Made by a program: the position numbers and the translations under genes
NCBI RefSeq assembly: GCF_009664855.1
Contig: NZ_CP045928.1
Location: forward strand, 3,877,195-3,941,194
DNA: 64,000 nucleotides
Direction of reading: 5' to 3'
DNA from: Flavobacterium sp. SLB02
Lineage (GTDB): Bacteria > Bacteroidota > Bacteroidia > Flavobacteriales > Flavobacteriaceae
The notes under the pieces: generated by a model
Told to the model about the DNA's origin: nothing
Seen by the model: only the letters and a program-made list of their open reading frames with translations
Databases searched by the model: none
Shown: piece after piece, positions 27,358-35,787 of the stretch
Layout of the letters: each line of letters begins with the position of its first letter
Numbering within the stretch: position 1 is the first letter of the stretch

Positions 27358-28056
27358 ATGATGGATGAAACTCAAATAAAATTAACCCTTGCAAAAAAAG
27401 CAACCGAATTTGTATCTGCTGGATTTAAACCAACAAACTCAATTTCAGAAAGCTGGATTGGAAGAGTCTATTTATATCACGAAAATGAAGAGATACCTTT
27501 AGATAATGATGGTGAATTGATGCTTCCCCTTTTTCAATTATGCTTAAATCAATTGCCTTTTGTCCCTGAAATTTTAGAAGAAACTAAAATTATTACCGTT
27601 TTCATTTCTAAAAAATTCCCAATGGACTTAACTCCTAATGGAAATAATTGGGTTTTACGTGAATATAAAAGCGTAGATAATGTTGCAGTTAAGGATTTAA
27701 AAAATGATACTTCATTTATAAAACCTTTTCCTTTATCAAATAGACTTATTGAAGAAGATTATCCGGTTTGGGAAGACCCTGAAATACCAGATGACATATC
27801 AGATAAAATCAATGAACTTGAAGACTCAGGAATTATTGATTCTTATTACGATATTATCCAAAACAATTATAGCCACAAAATTGGCGGTTATCCAACATAT
27901 TGTCAATCCGGAATTGATTTTGGAGAAGATTTTGAATTTGTTTTCCAAATTGCTTCTGATGAAAAAGCGAATTTAAATATTGTAGACAGCGGAAATATTT
28001 ATTTAGCCAAAAATAGAAAGACCAAACAATGGGTGTTTTATTGTGATTTTTATTAA
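27358..28056 (+). CDS. DUF1963 (YwqG-like) protein
   Basis: This 232-residue protein has the DUF1963 pattern: GRVYLYHENEEIPLDNDGEL, LPLFQLCLNQLPF, KIGGYPTYCQSGIDFGEDF and the glycine/tryptophan end KTKQWVFYCDFY. Proteins of this family are widespread, often multi-copy, and frequently found among immunity-type genes; the activity is unknown. It starts with two consecutive ATGs. Confidence 0.78.
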   Translation: MMDETQIKLTLAKKATEFVSAGFKPTNSISESWIGRVYLYHENEEIPLDNDGELMLPLFQLCLNQLPFVPEILEETKIITVFISKKFPMDLTPNGNNWVLREYKSVDNVAVKDLKNDTSFIKPFPLSNRLIEEDYPVWEDPEIPDDISDKINELEDSGIIDSYYDIIQNNYSHKIGGYPTYCQSGIDFGEDFEFVFQIASDEKANLNIVDSGNIYLAKNRKTKQWVFYCDFY

Positions 28057-28113
28057 AATAAATAAAGTGTTCGATTAAGAAAAATTCAATCCAATTTCAA
28101 GCTGTTTTTAATG

Positions 28114-28335
28114 CTACCATATTACTTCAATAGAATTAACTCTTTTTTCTAATTCTTTATAAAGATTTGCTTTATATACTAATAAGTCTTGATAACCTTC
28201 ACTTTTCTTAAAATCAACAGCACCAGTTTTTTTAGATGACTTCTTTAAACTTTTTATTTTCATCTCATTAAAGTCATAAGCAGCTTTTAAATCGGCAATA
28301 CTTAAATCTTGCATTTTTGTAATTTTGAAACTCAT
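28114..28335 (-). CDS. Small hypothetical protein
   Basis: A 73-residue lysine-rich helical protein (MSFKITKMQDLSIADLKAAYDFNE...). An A/T-rich leader with TAAATAAATAAA precedes the ATG, as is usual for genes in this genome. Composition and helix-friendly sequence favour a real gene over a chance frame. It probably forms a coiled-coil or helical hairpin; no family known. Confidence 0.55.
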   Translation of the reverse strand: MSFKITKMQDLSIADLKAAYDFNEMKIKSLKKSSKKTGAVDFKKSEGYQDLLVYKANLYKELEKRVNSIEVIW

Positions 28336-28413
28336 TTTATTTATTTAAAGTTTACTTGTAAATGTATTATTTATTATTCTGAAGAAATTTATTCTTTTTT
28401 GAATAGAATCGTA

Positions 28414-29391
28414 TTAAGAAAAATTCAACCCAATCTGATTTTTAATATCCTGGACAATCTTACTCAAATCCAGACTATTCTGATGTGACCAAAGCTTACT
28501 TTCGATTTGGTTGTTTCTAATGCAATTATGGCATTCAATTGCTTCATGCATATATCCTATGCCTGAGTTTGGTAAACTAAAAGTTTCTTCTTTATTATTT
28601 TTAGAAACAGAATAGCCATCAGCAATATACCATGGAGAATTGAGCTGAATATGACCTTTTGTCCCGCTTATAGTTGCTTTCATATCAGATTCAGAAACTA
28701 TCGAAGCATGCAAAATCGATTGTGCATTTTCATAGTGCAATATCATGGAAGTTTGCAAATCGATTCCGTTTTTATTACAAATAGATTTTGCCATAATTTC
28801 TTTTGGCATACCTAATAATAGATAAGACAGGAATAACGGATATACGCCAATATCAAATAAAGCTCCTCCGCCAAGATTTTTATCAAAAAGTCTGCCTCCC
28901 TGTTTTTCATCTGCATAAAAAGCAAAATCGGCTTTAATGGATTTGATATCACCAATTACTCCCTGGTTTACTTTTTCTAAAACCTCTTTAACTGACGGAA
29001 TAAATCGTGTCCAGAATGCCTCCATAAAAAACTTATTGTGTTTTCTTGAAGCTTCAATCATTCGCATTGCATCTTTAGTAGAAAGCGACAGTGGCTTTTC
29101 GCATAAAACATGTTTTCCGTTTTCTAGTGCTTTTATAGATAATTCGGCATGGGAATCATGTGGAGTTGCAATGTAGATGATATCGATCTGATCGTCCAGA
29201 AAAAGCGCCTGATAAGAATCGTAGGATTTTGCGCAATTGTACTTTTTGGCAAACTCAATTGCTTTATTATGGTCTCTGGAAGCTACTGCAAATAATGCTG
29301 CATCTTGTACTAACAATAAATCAGTGGCAAATTGATTTGCAATGTTTCCCAGGCCAATAATACCCCATTTTATTTTATTATCGTCTTTCAT
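28414..29391 (-). CDS. Gfo/Idh/MocA-family oxidoreductase
   Basis: A 325-residue NAD(P)-dependent dehydrogenase. WGIIGLGNIANQFATDL is the N-terminal Rossmann motif and GKHVLCEKPLSL (about residue 95) the EKP motif with its catalytic lysine. The C-terminal alpha/beta domain spans about residues 125-325. These enzymes act on sugars, inositols or related trans-1,2-dihydrodiols; GGGALFDIGVYPLF is typical of the dihydrodiol-dehydrogenase-like branch. It stands alone on the minus strand, divergent from the amidohydrolase gene. Confidence 0.9.
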   Translation of the reverse strand: MKDDNKIKWGIIGLGNIANQFATDLLLVQDAALFAVASRDHNKAIEFAKKYNCAKSYDSYQALFLDDQIDIIYIATPHDSHAELSIKALENGKHVLCEKPLSLSTKDAMRMIEASRKHNKFFMEAFWTRFIPSVKEVLEKVNQGVIGDIKSIKADFAFYADEKQGGRLFDKNLGGGALFDIGVYPLFLSYLLLGMPKEIMAKSICNKNGIDLQTSMILHYENAQSILHASIVSESDMKATISGTKGHIQLNSPWYIADGYSVSKNNKEETFSLPNSGIGYMHEAIECHNCIRNNQIESKLWSHQNSLDLSKIVQDIKNQIGLNFS

Positions 29392-29520
29392 ATTATGCTA
29401 TAAGAGCTACTTATCAAGGGTTTAATTAAAATGTAATGTAAATAAAGAAAAAACATTTATAAAAATAAATCATAGACAACATATATTTCATAATTTTAGC
29501 AACAAATTTGCAAATTAACT

Positions 29521-32511
29521 ATGAAAAAAGCCCTACTCTTACTCTTTTTGAGCGTTTTTTTAACAAAAACATATGCTCAGGATTATTTCCCTATTAATGA
29601 AAGTGTGCAAAACAAAAACAAAAATTACACTGTTTTTACAAATGCCACCATTTATGTTACGCCAACTCAAAAAATCGAAAAAGGAACTTTACTTGTTCAG
29701 GATGGTAAAGTTGTTGCAGTTGGCAATACTGTCACCATTCCTAAAAACAGTATTACGATCGATCTTGAAGGAAAAACAATTTATCCTTCCTTTATTGATA
29801 TCTACACAAGTTTTGGAATTGAAAAACCAAAAAGCAATTTAGGCCGTTTCCGCGATCCTTTGTATGATACAAAAAGAGTGGGTTATTATTGGAATGAAAG
29901 CGTTAGACCAGAAGTAAACACTTATGAGACTTTTAAGTACGACCAGCCTAAAGCCGAAGAATTACTAAAAGCTGGCTTTGGAGTTGTTGGAACGCATATT
30001 GCTGACGGAATTGCTCAGGGAACCGGAATTTTGGTTGCCCTGAATAATACTGAAAACAGTAAACAAATTATTGCCAGTAAAATTACCAATCACCTTGCTT
30101 TTTCGAGAAGCGTTCTAACAAATCAGGCTTATCCGAGTTCATTAATGGGTATGATGGCTTTGCTGCGTCAAATGTATCTGGATCTGGATTGGTACAAAAA
30201 AGGAAATTCTGATACTAAAGATTTATCACTAGAAGCTTTGGCAAATAACGAAAAGCTGGTTCAAATCTTTACTACAGAAGACAAATTAAATAGTTTGAGA
30301 GCGGCTAAAATTGCTAAGGAATTTGGTTTAAACTATATTCTAAAAGGCAGTGGAAATGAGTTTGAAAGAATCGACGAAATCAAAAATACGAATGCTAAAT
30401 TTATCATTCCGGTAAGTTTTCCCGAAGCTTATGATGTTTCAAATCCATATTTATCCAATCAAATCGAATTGAACGATATGCGTTTTTGGAATCAGGCGCC
30501 ATCAAACCTAAAAATATTATCTGATAATGGTGTTGTTTTTGCCCTTACGACAGACAAACTAAAAAAGACCGAAGACTTTAAACCTAATTTATTAAAAGCC
30601 ATTAAATATGGTTTTGATAAAACAAAAGCTTTAGAAGCCCTCACTACAATTCCGGCTGCAATTCTTGGAAAAAGCAATGAAATTGGAAGTTTAAAAACCG
30701 GAAGTTATGCCAATTTTGTCATTACCTCAGGTGAAATCTTTGACGAAAAAACAGTTTTATACGAAAACTGGGTTCAGGGAACTAAATATGTTGTAAATGA
30801 TATTAATTCAAAAGACATTCGCGGCAACTACAATTTAACGGTTGGAAAAGATACTTACAAATGGAAAATTGAAGGAACTGCTAATGCTCCAAAATCTGAA
30901 ATAACTACTCTTGACGATAAAAAAGTAAACAGCACTTTTGCAGTTTCTAAAAATTGGATTTCCCTTTTGATCAAACCTGCAGATACTATCAAAGCTAACT
31001 TTACCCGTTTGACAGGATTTATAGAAAAACCGGAAAGTTTATCGGGAAAAGCGGTTTTTGCAAACGGAGATGAACTAGTTTGGACAGCTTTAAAAACAAG
31101 TGCATTTGTTGCTGTAAAAGATACTGTAAAACCAGAAAAACCAAATCCTGTTCTACCTTTAACTTACCCGAACGTGGCCTTTGGTGATGCTAAAAAACTA
31201 ACGGCTCAGACCTTATTGTTTAAAAATGCTACGGTTTGGACAAATGAAAAAGAAGGTGTTTTAACCCAAACGGATGTTTTAATTAAAAACGGAAAAATTG
31301 CTGCTGTTGGTAAAAATCTTTCAGATGCATCTGCTAGTGTTATTGATGCCAAAGGCAAACATATTACCAGCGGAATTATCGATGAGCACTCGCATATCGC
31401 TATATCTAAGGGTGTAAACGAAATGGGGCACAACTCTACTGCCGAAGTTACAATTCAGGATGTTGTGAATTCTGAAGATATTAATATTTACAGGGATCTT
31501 GCCGGAGGGGTAACCATCTCTCAATTGTTACACGGATCTGCAAACCCTATTGGCGGACGTTCTGCAATTGTAAAATGGAAATGGGGAGCTTCTCCAGACG
31601 AAATGTTATACAAAAACCAACCCAAGTTTATCAAATTTGCTTTGGGAGAAAACGTAAAACAAGCCAATTGGGGAATTGATAATCCTACTCGTTTTCCTCA
31701 GACCAGAATGGGTGTTGAACAGGTTTTTACCGATTATTTTCAACGTGCAAAAGAATATGACGAAAGCTGGAAAAAATTCAACGCCGGATCGAAAAAAGGA
31801 AAAGCGCCAAGAGTTGATTTAGAACTACAGACTATTGCTGAAATTATCAATAAAGAACGTTTTATTACCTGTCACTCTTATGTAGAATCAGAGATTTTGA
31901 TGCTTATGAATGTTACAGAGAAATTCAATTTTAAAGTAAACACTTTTACCCATATTCTTGAAGGTTATAAAGTAGCTGATAAAATGAAAGAACACGGAGT
32001 TGGAGCTTCGACTTTCTCTGACTGGTGGGCATATAAATTTGAAGTAAATGATGCAATTCCGTTCAACGGGCCAATTATGCACAACCAAGGATTGGTCGTA
32101 GCCTATAACTCTGATGATGCCGAAATGTCCAGAAGATTGAATCAGGAAGCTGCAAAAGCAGTAAAATACGGAAATATTTCCGAGGAAGATGCCTGGAAAT
32201 TTGTAACGCTGAATCCTGCCAAATTATTACATATTGATGATAAAGTAGGAAGCCTTAAAGTAGGTAAAGATGCTGATGTTGTATTATGGAGCGAGAATCC
32301 TTTATCTATTTATGCTAAAGCCGAAAAAACAATTATTGAAGGTGTTGTTTATTTTGATATTGAAAAAGATGCCCAAAAACAATTGGCTATTACCAAAGAA
32401 AGAAGCTTGCTCATTGGGCAAATGCTACAAGAAAAAAACAAAGGCATGAGCACGCAACAACCTACAAAAAAGGAAAAAACAGAATATCACTGTGATACTT
32501 TAGAACAATAA
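29521..32511 (+). CDS. Exported two-domain amidohydrolase
   Basis: At 996 residues this is a fusion of two amidohydrolase-superfamily halves behind a signal peptide (ending TYAQ). In the C-terminal half, DEHSHIA (HxH), FITCHSY, THILEGY and NSDDAEM supply the metal and catalytic residues, so this half should be active. The N-terminal half keeps the fold (GTLLVQDGKVVAVG, GKTIYPSFIDIYTS) but has no HxH. It is probably a pseudoenzyme or structural domain. The protein likely acts in the periplasm on peptides or cyclic amides. The next gene is a related, shorter protein, 39 bp downstream. Confidence 0.88.
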   Translation: MKKALLLLFLSVFLTKTYAQDYFPINESVQNKNKNYTVFTNATIYVTPTQKIEKGTLLVQDGKVVAVGNTVTIPKNSITIDLEGKTIYPSFIDIYTSFGIEKPKSNLGRFRDPLYDTKRVGYYWNESVRPEVNTYETFKYDQPKAEELLKAGFGVVGTHIADGIAQGTGILVALNNTENSKQIIASKITNHLAFSRSVLTNQAYPSSLMGMMALLRQMYLDLDWYKKGNSDTKDLSLEALANNEKLVQIFTTEDKLNSLRAAKIAKEFGLNYILKGSGNEFERIDEIKNTNAKFIIPVSFPEAYDVSNPYLSNQIELNDMRFWNQAPSNLKILSDNGVVFALTTDKLKKTEDFKPNLLKAIKYGFDKTKALEALTTIPAAILGKSNEIGSLKTGSYANFVITSGEIFDEKTVLYENWVQGTKYVVNDINSKDIRGNYNLTVGKDTYKWKIEGTANAPKSEITTLDDKKVNSTFAVSKNWISLLIKPADTIKANFTRLTGFIEKPESLSGKAVFANGDELVWTALKTSAFVAVKDTVKPEKPNPVLPLTYPNVAFGDAKKLTAQTLLFKNATVWTNEKEGVLTQTDVLIKNGKIAAVGKNLSDASASVIDAKGKHITSGIIDEHSHIAISKGVNEMGHNSTAEVTIQDVVNSEDINIYRDLAGGVTISQLLHGSANPIGGRSAIVKWKWGASPDEMLYKNQPKFIKFALGENVKQANWGIDNPTRFPQTRMGVEQVFTDYFQRAKEYDESWKKFNAGSKKGKAPRVDLELQTIAEIINKERFITCHSYVESEILMLMNVTEKFNFKVNTFTHILEGYKVADKMKEHGVGASTFSDWWAYKFEVNDAIPFNGPIMHNQGLVVAYNSDDAEMSRRLNQEAAKAVKYGNISEEDAWKFVTLNPAKLLHIDDKVGSLKVGKDADVVLWSENPLSIYAKAEKTIIEGVVYFDIEKDAQKQLAITKERSLLIGQMLQEKNKGMSTQQPTKKEKTEYHCDTLEQ

Positions 32512-32550
32512 TTAAGGTGTTATAATTCGAAAAGATTAAAAAAAGACAAT

Positions 32551-33858
32551 ATGATACATAAAAACATCTATATAATGCTGCTCGCAGTTTGCGCTTCGGT
32601 ACAAATAAAAGCACAACAAATACCGGCACCAAAACAAACCAAATCGGTTTTAATTTTAAATGCCACTGCACATTTAGGCAACGGAACTGTTATTGAAAAT
32701 AGTGCAATTGGTTTTAAGGATGGGAAAATTACCTTAGTGGCCGATGCAACAACCATAAGACTTGCTGCCAATGCTTATGACACTACTATTGATGCCAGGG
32801 GAAAACATGTTTACCCGGGATTCATAGTTCCAAATGCAACACTGGGCTTGGTAGAAATTGACGCTGTAAAATCATCAGACGATCAGGAAGAAATTGGTAG
32901 TTTTAACCCAAATGTGAGAAGTATTATTGCTTATAATTCAGAATCGAAAGTAGTAGAAACCGTTCGTCCAAATGGTATTTTAATTGCTCAGATTACACCA
33001 CGTGGAGGAAGAATTTCAGGAACTTCTTCAGTAGTACAATTGGATGCATGGAGCTGGCAGGATGCAATCTTAAAAGAAAACGATGGAATTCATCTTAATT
33101 TTCCATCGAACTTTAAAAGATCAGGATCATGGTTTGAACCCGGAATAATCGAGGCAAATAAAGATTACCCTAAACAGGTTGAAGAAATCGCTGCGTTTCT
33201 AATCAATTCAAAAGCATACAATCAGGCTCCTTCCAAAGAAAGAAATGTAGTTTTAGAAGCTACAAAAGGTATTTTTGACGGAACTCAAACCCTTTATATT
33301 CACGCCGACGAAGAAAAACAGATTGTAGATGCAATACAATTGGCCGTTGACAACCAGATCAAAAAGATTGTTATCGTTGGAGGATTCGAAGCTTATAAAT
33401 CAGCAGATGTATTGCAAAAATACAATGTTGGTGTTTTACTAAGACGTGTTCACGATATGCCAACAAGTGACGACCAGGATGTAAATCTTCCCTACAAAAT
33501 GGCTAAAATACTAACTGATAAAGCTATTGTGGTAGGCCTTGAAAACAGCGGCGATCACGAACGTATGAGTGTAAGAAACCTTCCGTTCCTTGCCGGAACC
33601 TGTGCAGCTTTTGGTCTTGACAAAGAAAAAGCACTACAGCTTATTACTTCAAATACAGCAAAATTATTAGGTATCGATGCTACTTGCGGTACACTGGAAA
33701 CAGGCAAAGATGCCACGTTATTTATCTCTGAAGGTGATGCACTGGATATGAGAACAAATAAATTAACGAGCGCCTTTATTCAGGGAAGATCAATTAATTT
33801 AGAAACTTTTCAAACCAAACTCAGCGATAAATTCAAAGCGAAATACAACCAGAAATAA
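32551..33858 (+). CDS. Exported amidohydrolase-like protein without metal ligands
   Basis: A 435-residue protein with signal peptide (ending KAQQ). It has the family frame GTVIENSAIGFKDGKITLVA, then HVYPGFIVPNATLGLVEID where active enzymes have PG(F/L)ID.H.H. The HxH is therefore absent. The C-terminal NTAKLLGIDATCGTLETGKD corresponds to the superfamily's last strand. It is probably a non-catalytic partner of the 996-residue protein, with which it forms an operon. Confidence 0.85.
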   Translation: MIHKNIYIMLLAVCASVQIKAQQIPAPKQTKSVLILNATAHLGNGTVIENSAIGFKDGKITLVADATTIRLAANAYDTTIDARGKHVYPGFIVPNATLGLVEIDAVKSSDDQEEIGSFNPNVRSIIAYNSESKVVETVRPNGILIAQITPRGGRISGTSSVVQLDAWSWQDAILKENDGIHLNFPSNFKRSGSWFEPGIIEANKDYPKQVEEIAAFLINSKAYNQAPSKERNVVLEATKGIFDGTQTLYIHADEEKQIVDAIQLAVDNQIKKIVIVGGFEAYKSADVLQKYNVGVLLRRVHDMPTSDDQDVNLPYKMAKILTDKAIVVGLENSGDHERMSVRNLPFLAGTCAAFGLDKEKALQLITSNTAKLLGIDATCGTLETGKDATLFISEGDALDMRTNKLTSAFIQGRSINLETFQTKLSDKFKAKYNQK

Positions 33859-33874
33859 GTAAATTCTTTTCTAT

Positions 33875-33916
33875 AAAAAAGGCATCATTTGAGAAATTCA
33901 TTTGATGTCTTTTTTA
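33875..33916 (+). terminator. Intrinsic terminator of the amidohydrolase operon
   Basis: AAAAAAGGCATCA at 33875-33887 can pair with TGATGTCTTTTTT at 33903-33915 (one G-T pair), giving a stem with a T-rich end. Confidence 0.8.
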
Positions 33917-34197
33917 TTTAAAATTATCACCATTCTGATCAAATCTTTAAATAGTTGGACATAATTACTCTTAAATTTAAAATTATTCTTTCATTTTTCT
34001 GTTAACAAAAGCTTCTCAGAGGCAAATTTTGATGTTTCTCATTAATAAATTACAAATTTTAAGTTCATTTTAACAAATACACGCAAAATACAGGGGGTTA
34101 AATTCTAAAATTAACAAAAATTAAACATCTGACTCTATTTTTTATAGGGGTGTCAATTGATTTTATACTTTTATAAAAAATTTAAAACTAAATAACT
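33917..34197 (+). other. Long leader of amtB
   Basis: These 281 bp hold no gene. The region is A/T-rich with isolated G-runs (CAGGGGGTT, TAGGGGTGTC). TATACTTTTA near 34165 is a weak relative of the -7 box. No sigma-54 -24/-12 pair (TGGC-N8-TTGC) is seen. Confidence 0.5.
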
Positions 34198-35514
34198 ATG
34201 CGAAAAATTATTTTAAGTGTGATCCTTATCACTATTTTGGTACTAACCTTTATATCCAACTTTATCCTGTCTGATAATCCTATTCCGGCAGAGGCTGTAA
34301 AGTTTGACACAGGAGATACAGCTTGGATGATCGTAGCAACTGCATTTGTATTGCTTATGACACCAGGACTAGGATTTTTCTACGGAGGAATGGTAGGTAA
34401 GAAAAACGTTATCAGTACAATGCTTCAAAGTTTCATGGCAATGGTAATTGTTACTATTTTATGGGTTGTTGTTGCTTTCGGATTGGCTTTTGGTCCTACT
34501 ATTGGAGGAATCATCGGAAATCCATCTACTAATTTATTCTTTGAAGGTGTTGGCACTAACACTGCATGGAGTCTTGCCCCAACTATTCCCTTTATGTTAT
34601 TTGCATTGTTTCAGGCAAAATTTGCCATCATCACACCTGCATTAATCACTGGTGCATTTGCAGAGCGTGTACGTTTCTGGGCATACTTATTATTCATGGT
34701 TTTATTTATCTTACTTATATATGCTCCTTTAGCACACATGACCTGGCATCCTGATGGAGTTTTCTTTAAAATGGGAGTATTAGACTTCGCCGGAGGAACA
34801 GTTGTGCATATGAGTGCTGGCTGGGCTGCATTGGCCGGAGCAATCTTCTTAGGAAAAAGAAAAATTCAAAAAGTGAATCCTGCCAGAATTACTTATGTAT
34901 TATTAGGTACAGGTTTACTTTGGTTCGGATGGTTTGGTTTCAACGCAGGTTCTGCACTTGGAGCAAACGGCTTGGCTGTACAGGCTTTAGGAACTACAAC
35001 TGTTGCAGCTGCTGCAGCTGCTATGGCATGGGTTTTCCTTGATAAAATCATCGGACATAAATTATCTGCACTTGGTGCATGTATCGGAGCTGTGGTAGGC
35101 CTTGTTGCTATTACACCTGCCGCAGGTTTCGTTAGTATTCCTCACGCAATTTTCATCGGAGCTTTCTCTGCAATTGTTAGTAACCTAGTAGTGAGTAAAT
35201 TCCCTAAAGGTAAAATTGATGATGCATTAGATGTTTTTGCTTGCCACGGTGTTGGTGGTATGGTAGGAATGCTATTAACAGGAGTTTTTGCTTCTAAAGC
35301 AATTAATCCTGCTGTTGGAGATAATCAAGGTTTGATTTTCGGAACTCCAACTTTATTCATCAACCAGTTAACTGCTCTGGTAATCGTTTCAATCTTCGCT
35401 TTCGTAGGTTCTTACATCTTGTTCTTTGTTGTAAATAAAATTACACCTCTAAGAGTTACTGAAGAAAAAGAAGAATTAGGATTAGACATCTCTCAACACG
35501 GAGAATTTTTATAA
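34198..35514 (+). CDS. amtB: Ammonium transporter
   Basis: This 438-residue Amt/MEP/Rh protein conducts ammonium across the inner membrane as a trimer. It has about 11 membrane helices after an N-terminal signal-like helix. DFAGGTVVHMSAGWAALAGA carries the first pore histidine, and FACHGVGGMVGMLLTGVFA the second, near residue 354. GDTAWMIVATAFVLLMTPGL is the usual beginning. No glnK/PII gene lies beside it, which is unusual for amtB. Glutamate synthase is at the other end of the window. Confidence 0.96.
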   Translation: MRKIILSVILITILVLTFISNFILSDNPIPAEAVKFDTGDTAWMIVATAFVLLMTPGLGFFYGGMVGKKNVISTMLQSFMAMVIVTILWVVVAFGLAFGPTIGGIIGNPSTNLFFEGVGTNTAWSLAPTIPFMLFALFQAKFAIITPALITGAFAERVRFWAYLLFMVLFILLIYAPLAHMTWHPDGVFFKMGVLDFAGGTVVHMSAGWAALAGAIFLGKRKIQKVNPARITYVLLGTGLLWFGWFGFNAGSALGANGLAVQALGTTTVAAAAAAMAWVFLDKIIGHKLSALGACIGAVVGLVAITPAAGFVSIPHAIFIGAFSAIVSNLVVSKFPKGKIDDALDVFACHGVGGMVGMLLTGVFASKAINPAVGDNQGLIFGTPTLFINQLTALVIVSIFAFVGSYILFFVVNKITPLRVTEEKEELGLDISQHGEFL

Positions 35515-35550
35515 AAAAACAAACCAAAACCAAAACCTAGCCAAAATTGA

Positions 35551-35586
35551 AAAAGCACTCTGAGTCTGACTTAGAGTGCTTTTTGC
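35551..35586 (+). terminator. Terminator of amtB
   Basis: AAAAGCACTCTGAG at 35551-35564 pairs with CTTAGAGTGCTTTT at 35570-35583 (one mismatch). A near-identical stem lies 130 bp further on. Confidence 0.88.
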
Positions 35587-35681
35587 TTTTAAGCATTTCT
35601 TTAGATTAAGGAGATAGAAGAAAGAAAATTGAACATAGATTGTAGAATGTATATCTGCGATTGTGGATTTACAGTATACAT

Positions 35682-35721
35682 AAAAAAGCACTCTAAGTTT
35701 TTTTACCCAGAGTGCTTTTTA
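35682..35721 (-). terminator. Terminator of dsbD
   Basis: AAAAAGCACTCT at 35683-35694 pairs with AGAGTGCTTTTT at 35709-35720. Its orientation and T-run fit termination of the minus-strand genes, though the stem is symmetrical. It shares the GCACTCT arm with the amtB terminator. Confidence 0.85.
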
Positions 35722-35787
35722 TTTTGAATTAATTCAACCTTGTCATTATAATTTCAGATCTATCTTCTATATTCTAAAAAACAAATT

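Noticed and set aside
33917..34197. Sigma-54 promoter for amtB
   Set aside because: No GG/GC pair with 10-bp spacing (TGGC-N8-TTGC) can be found in the leader.
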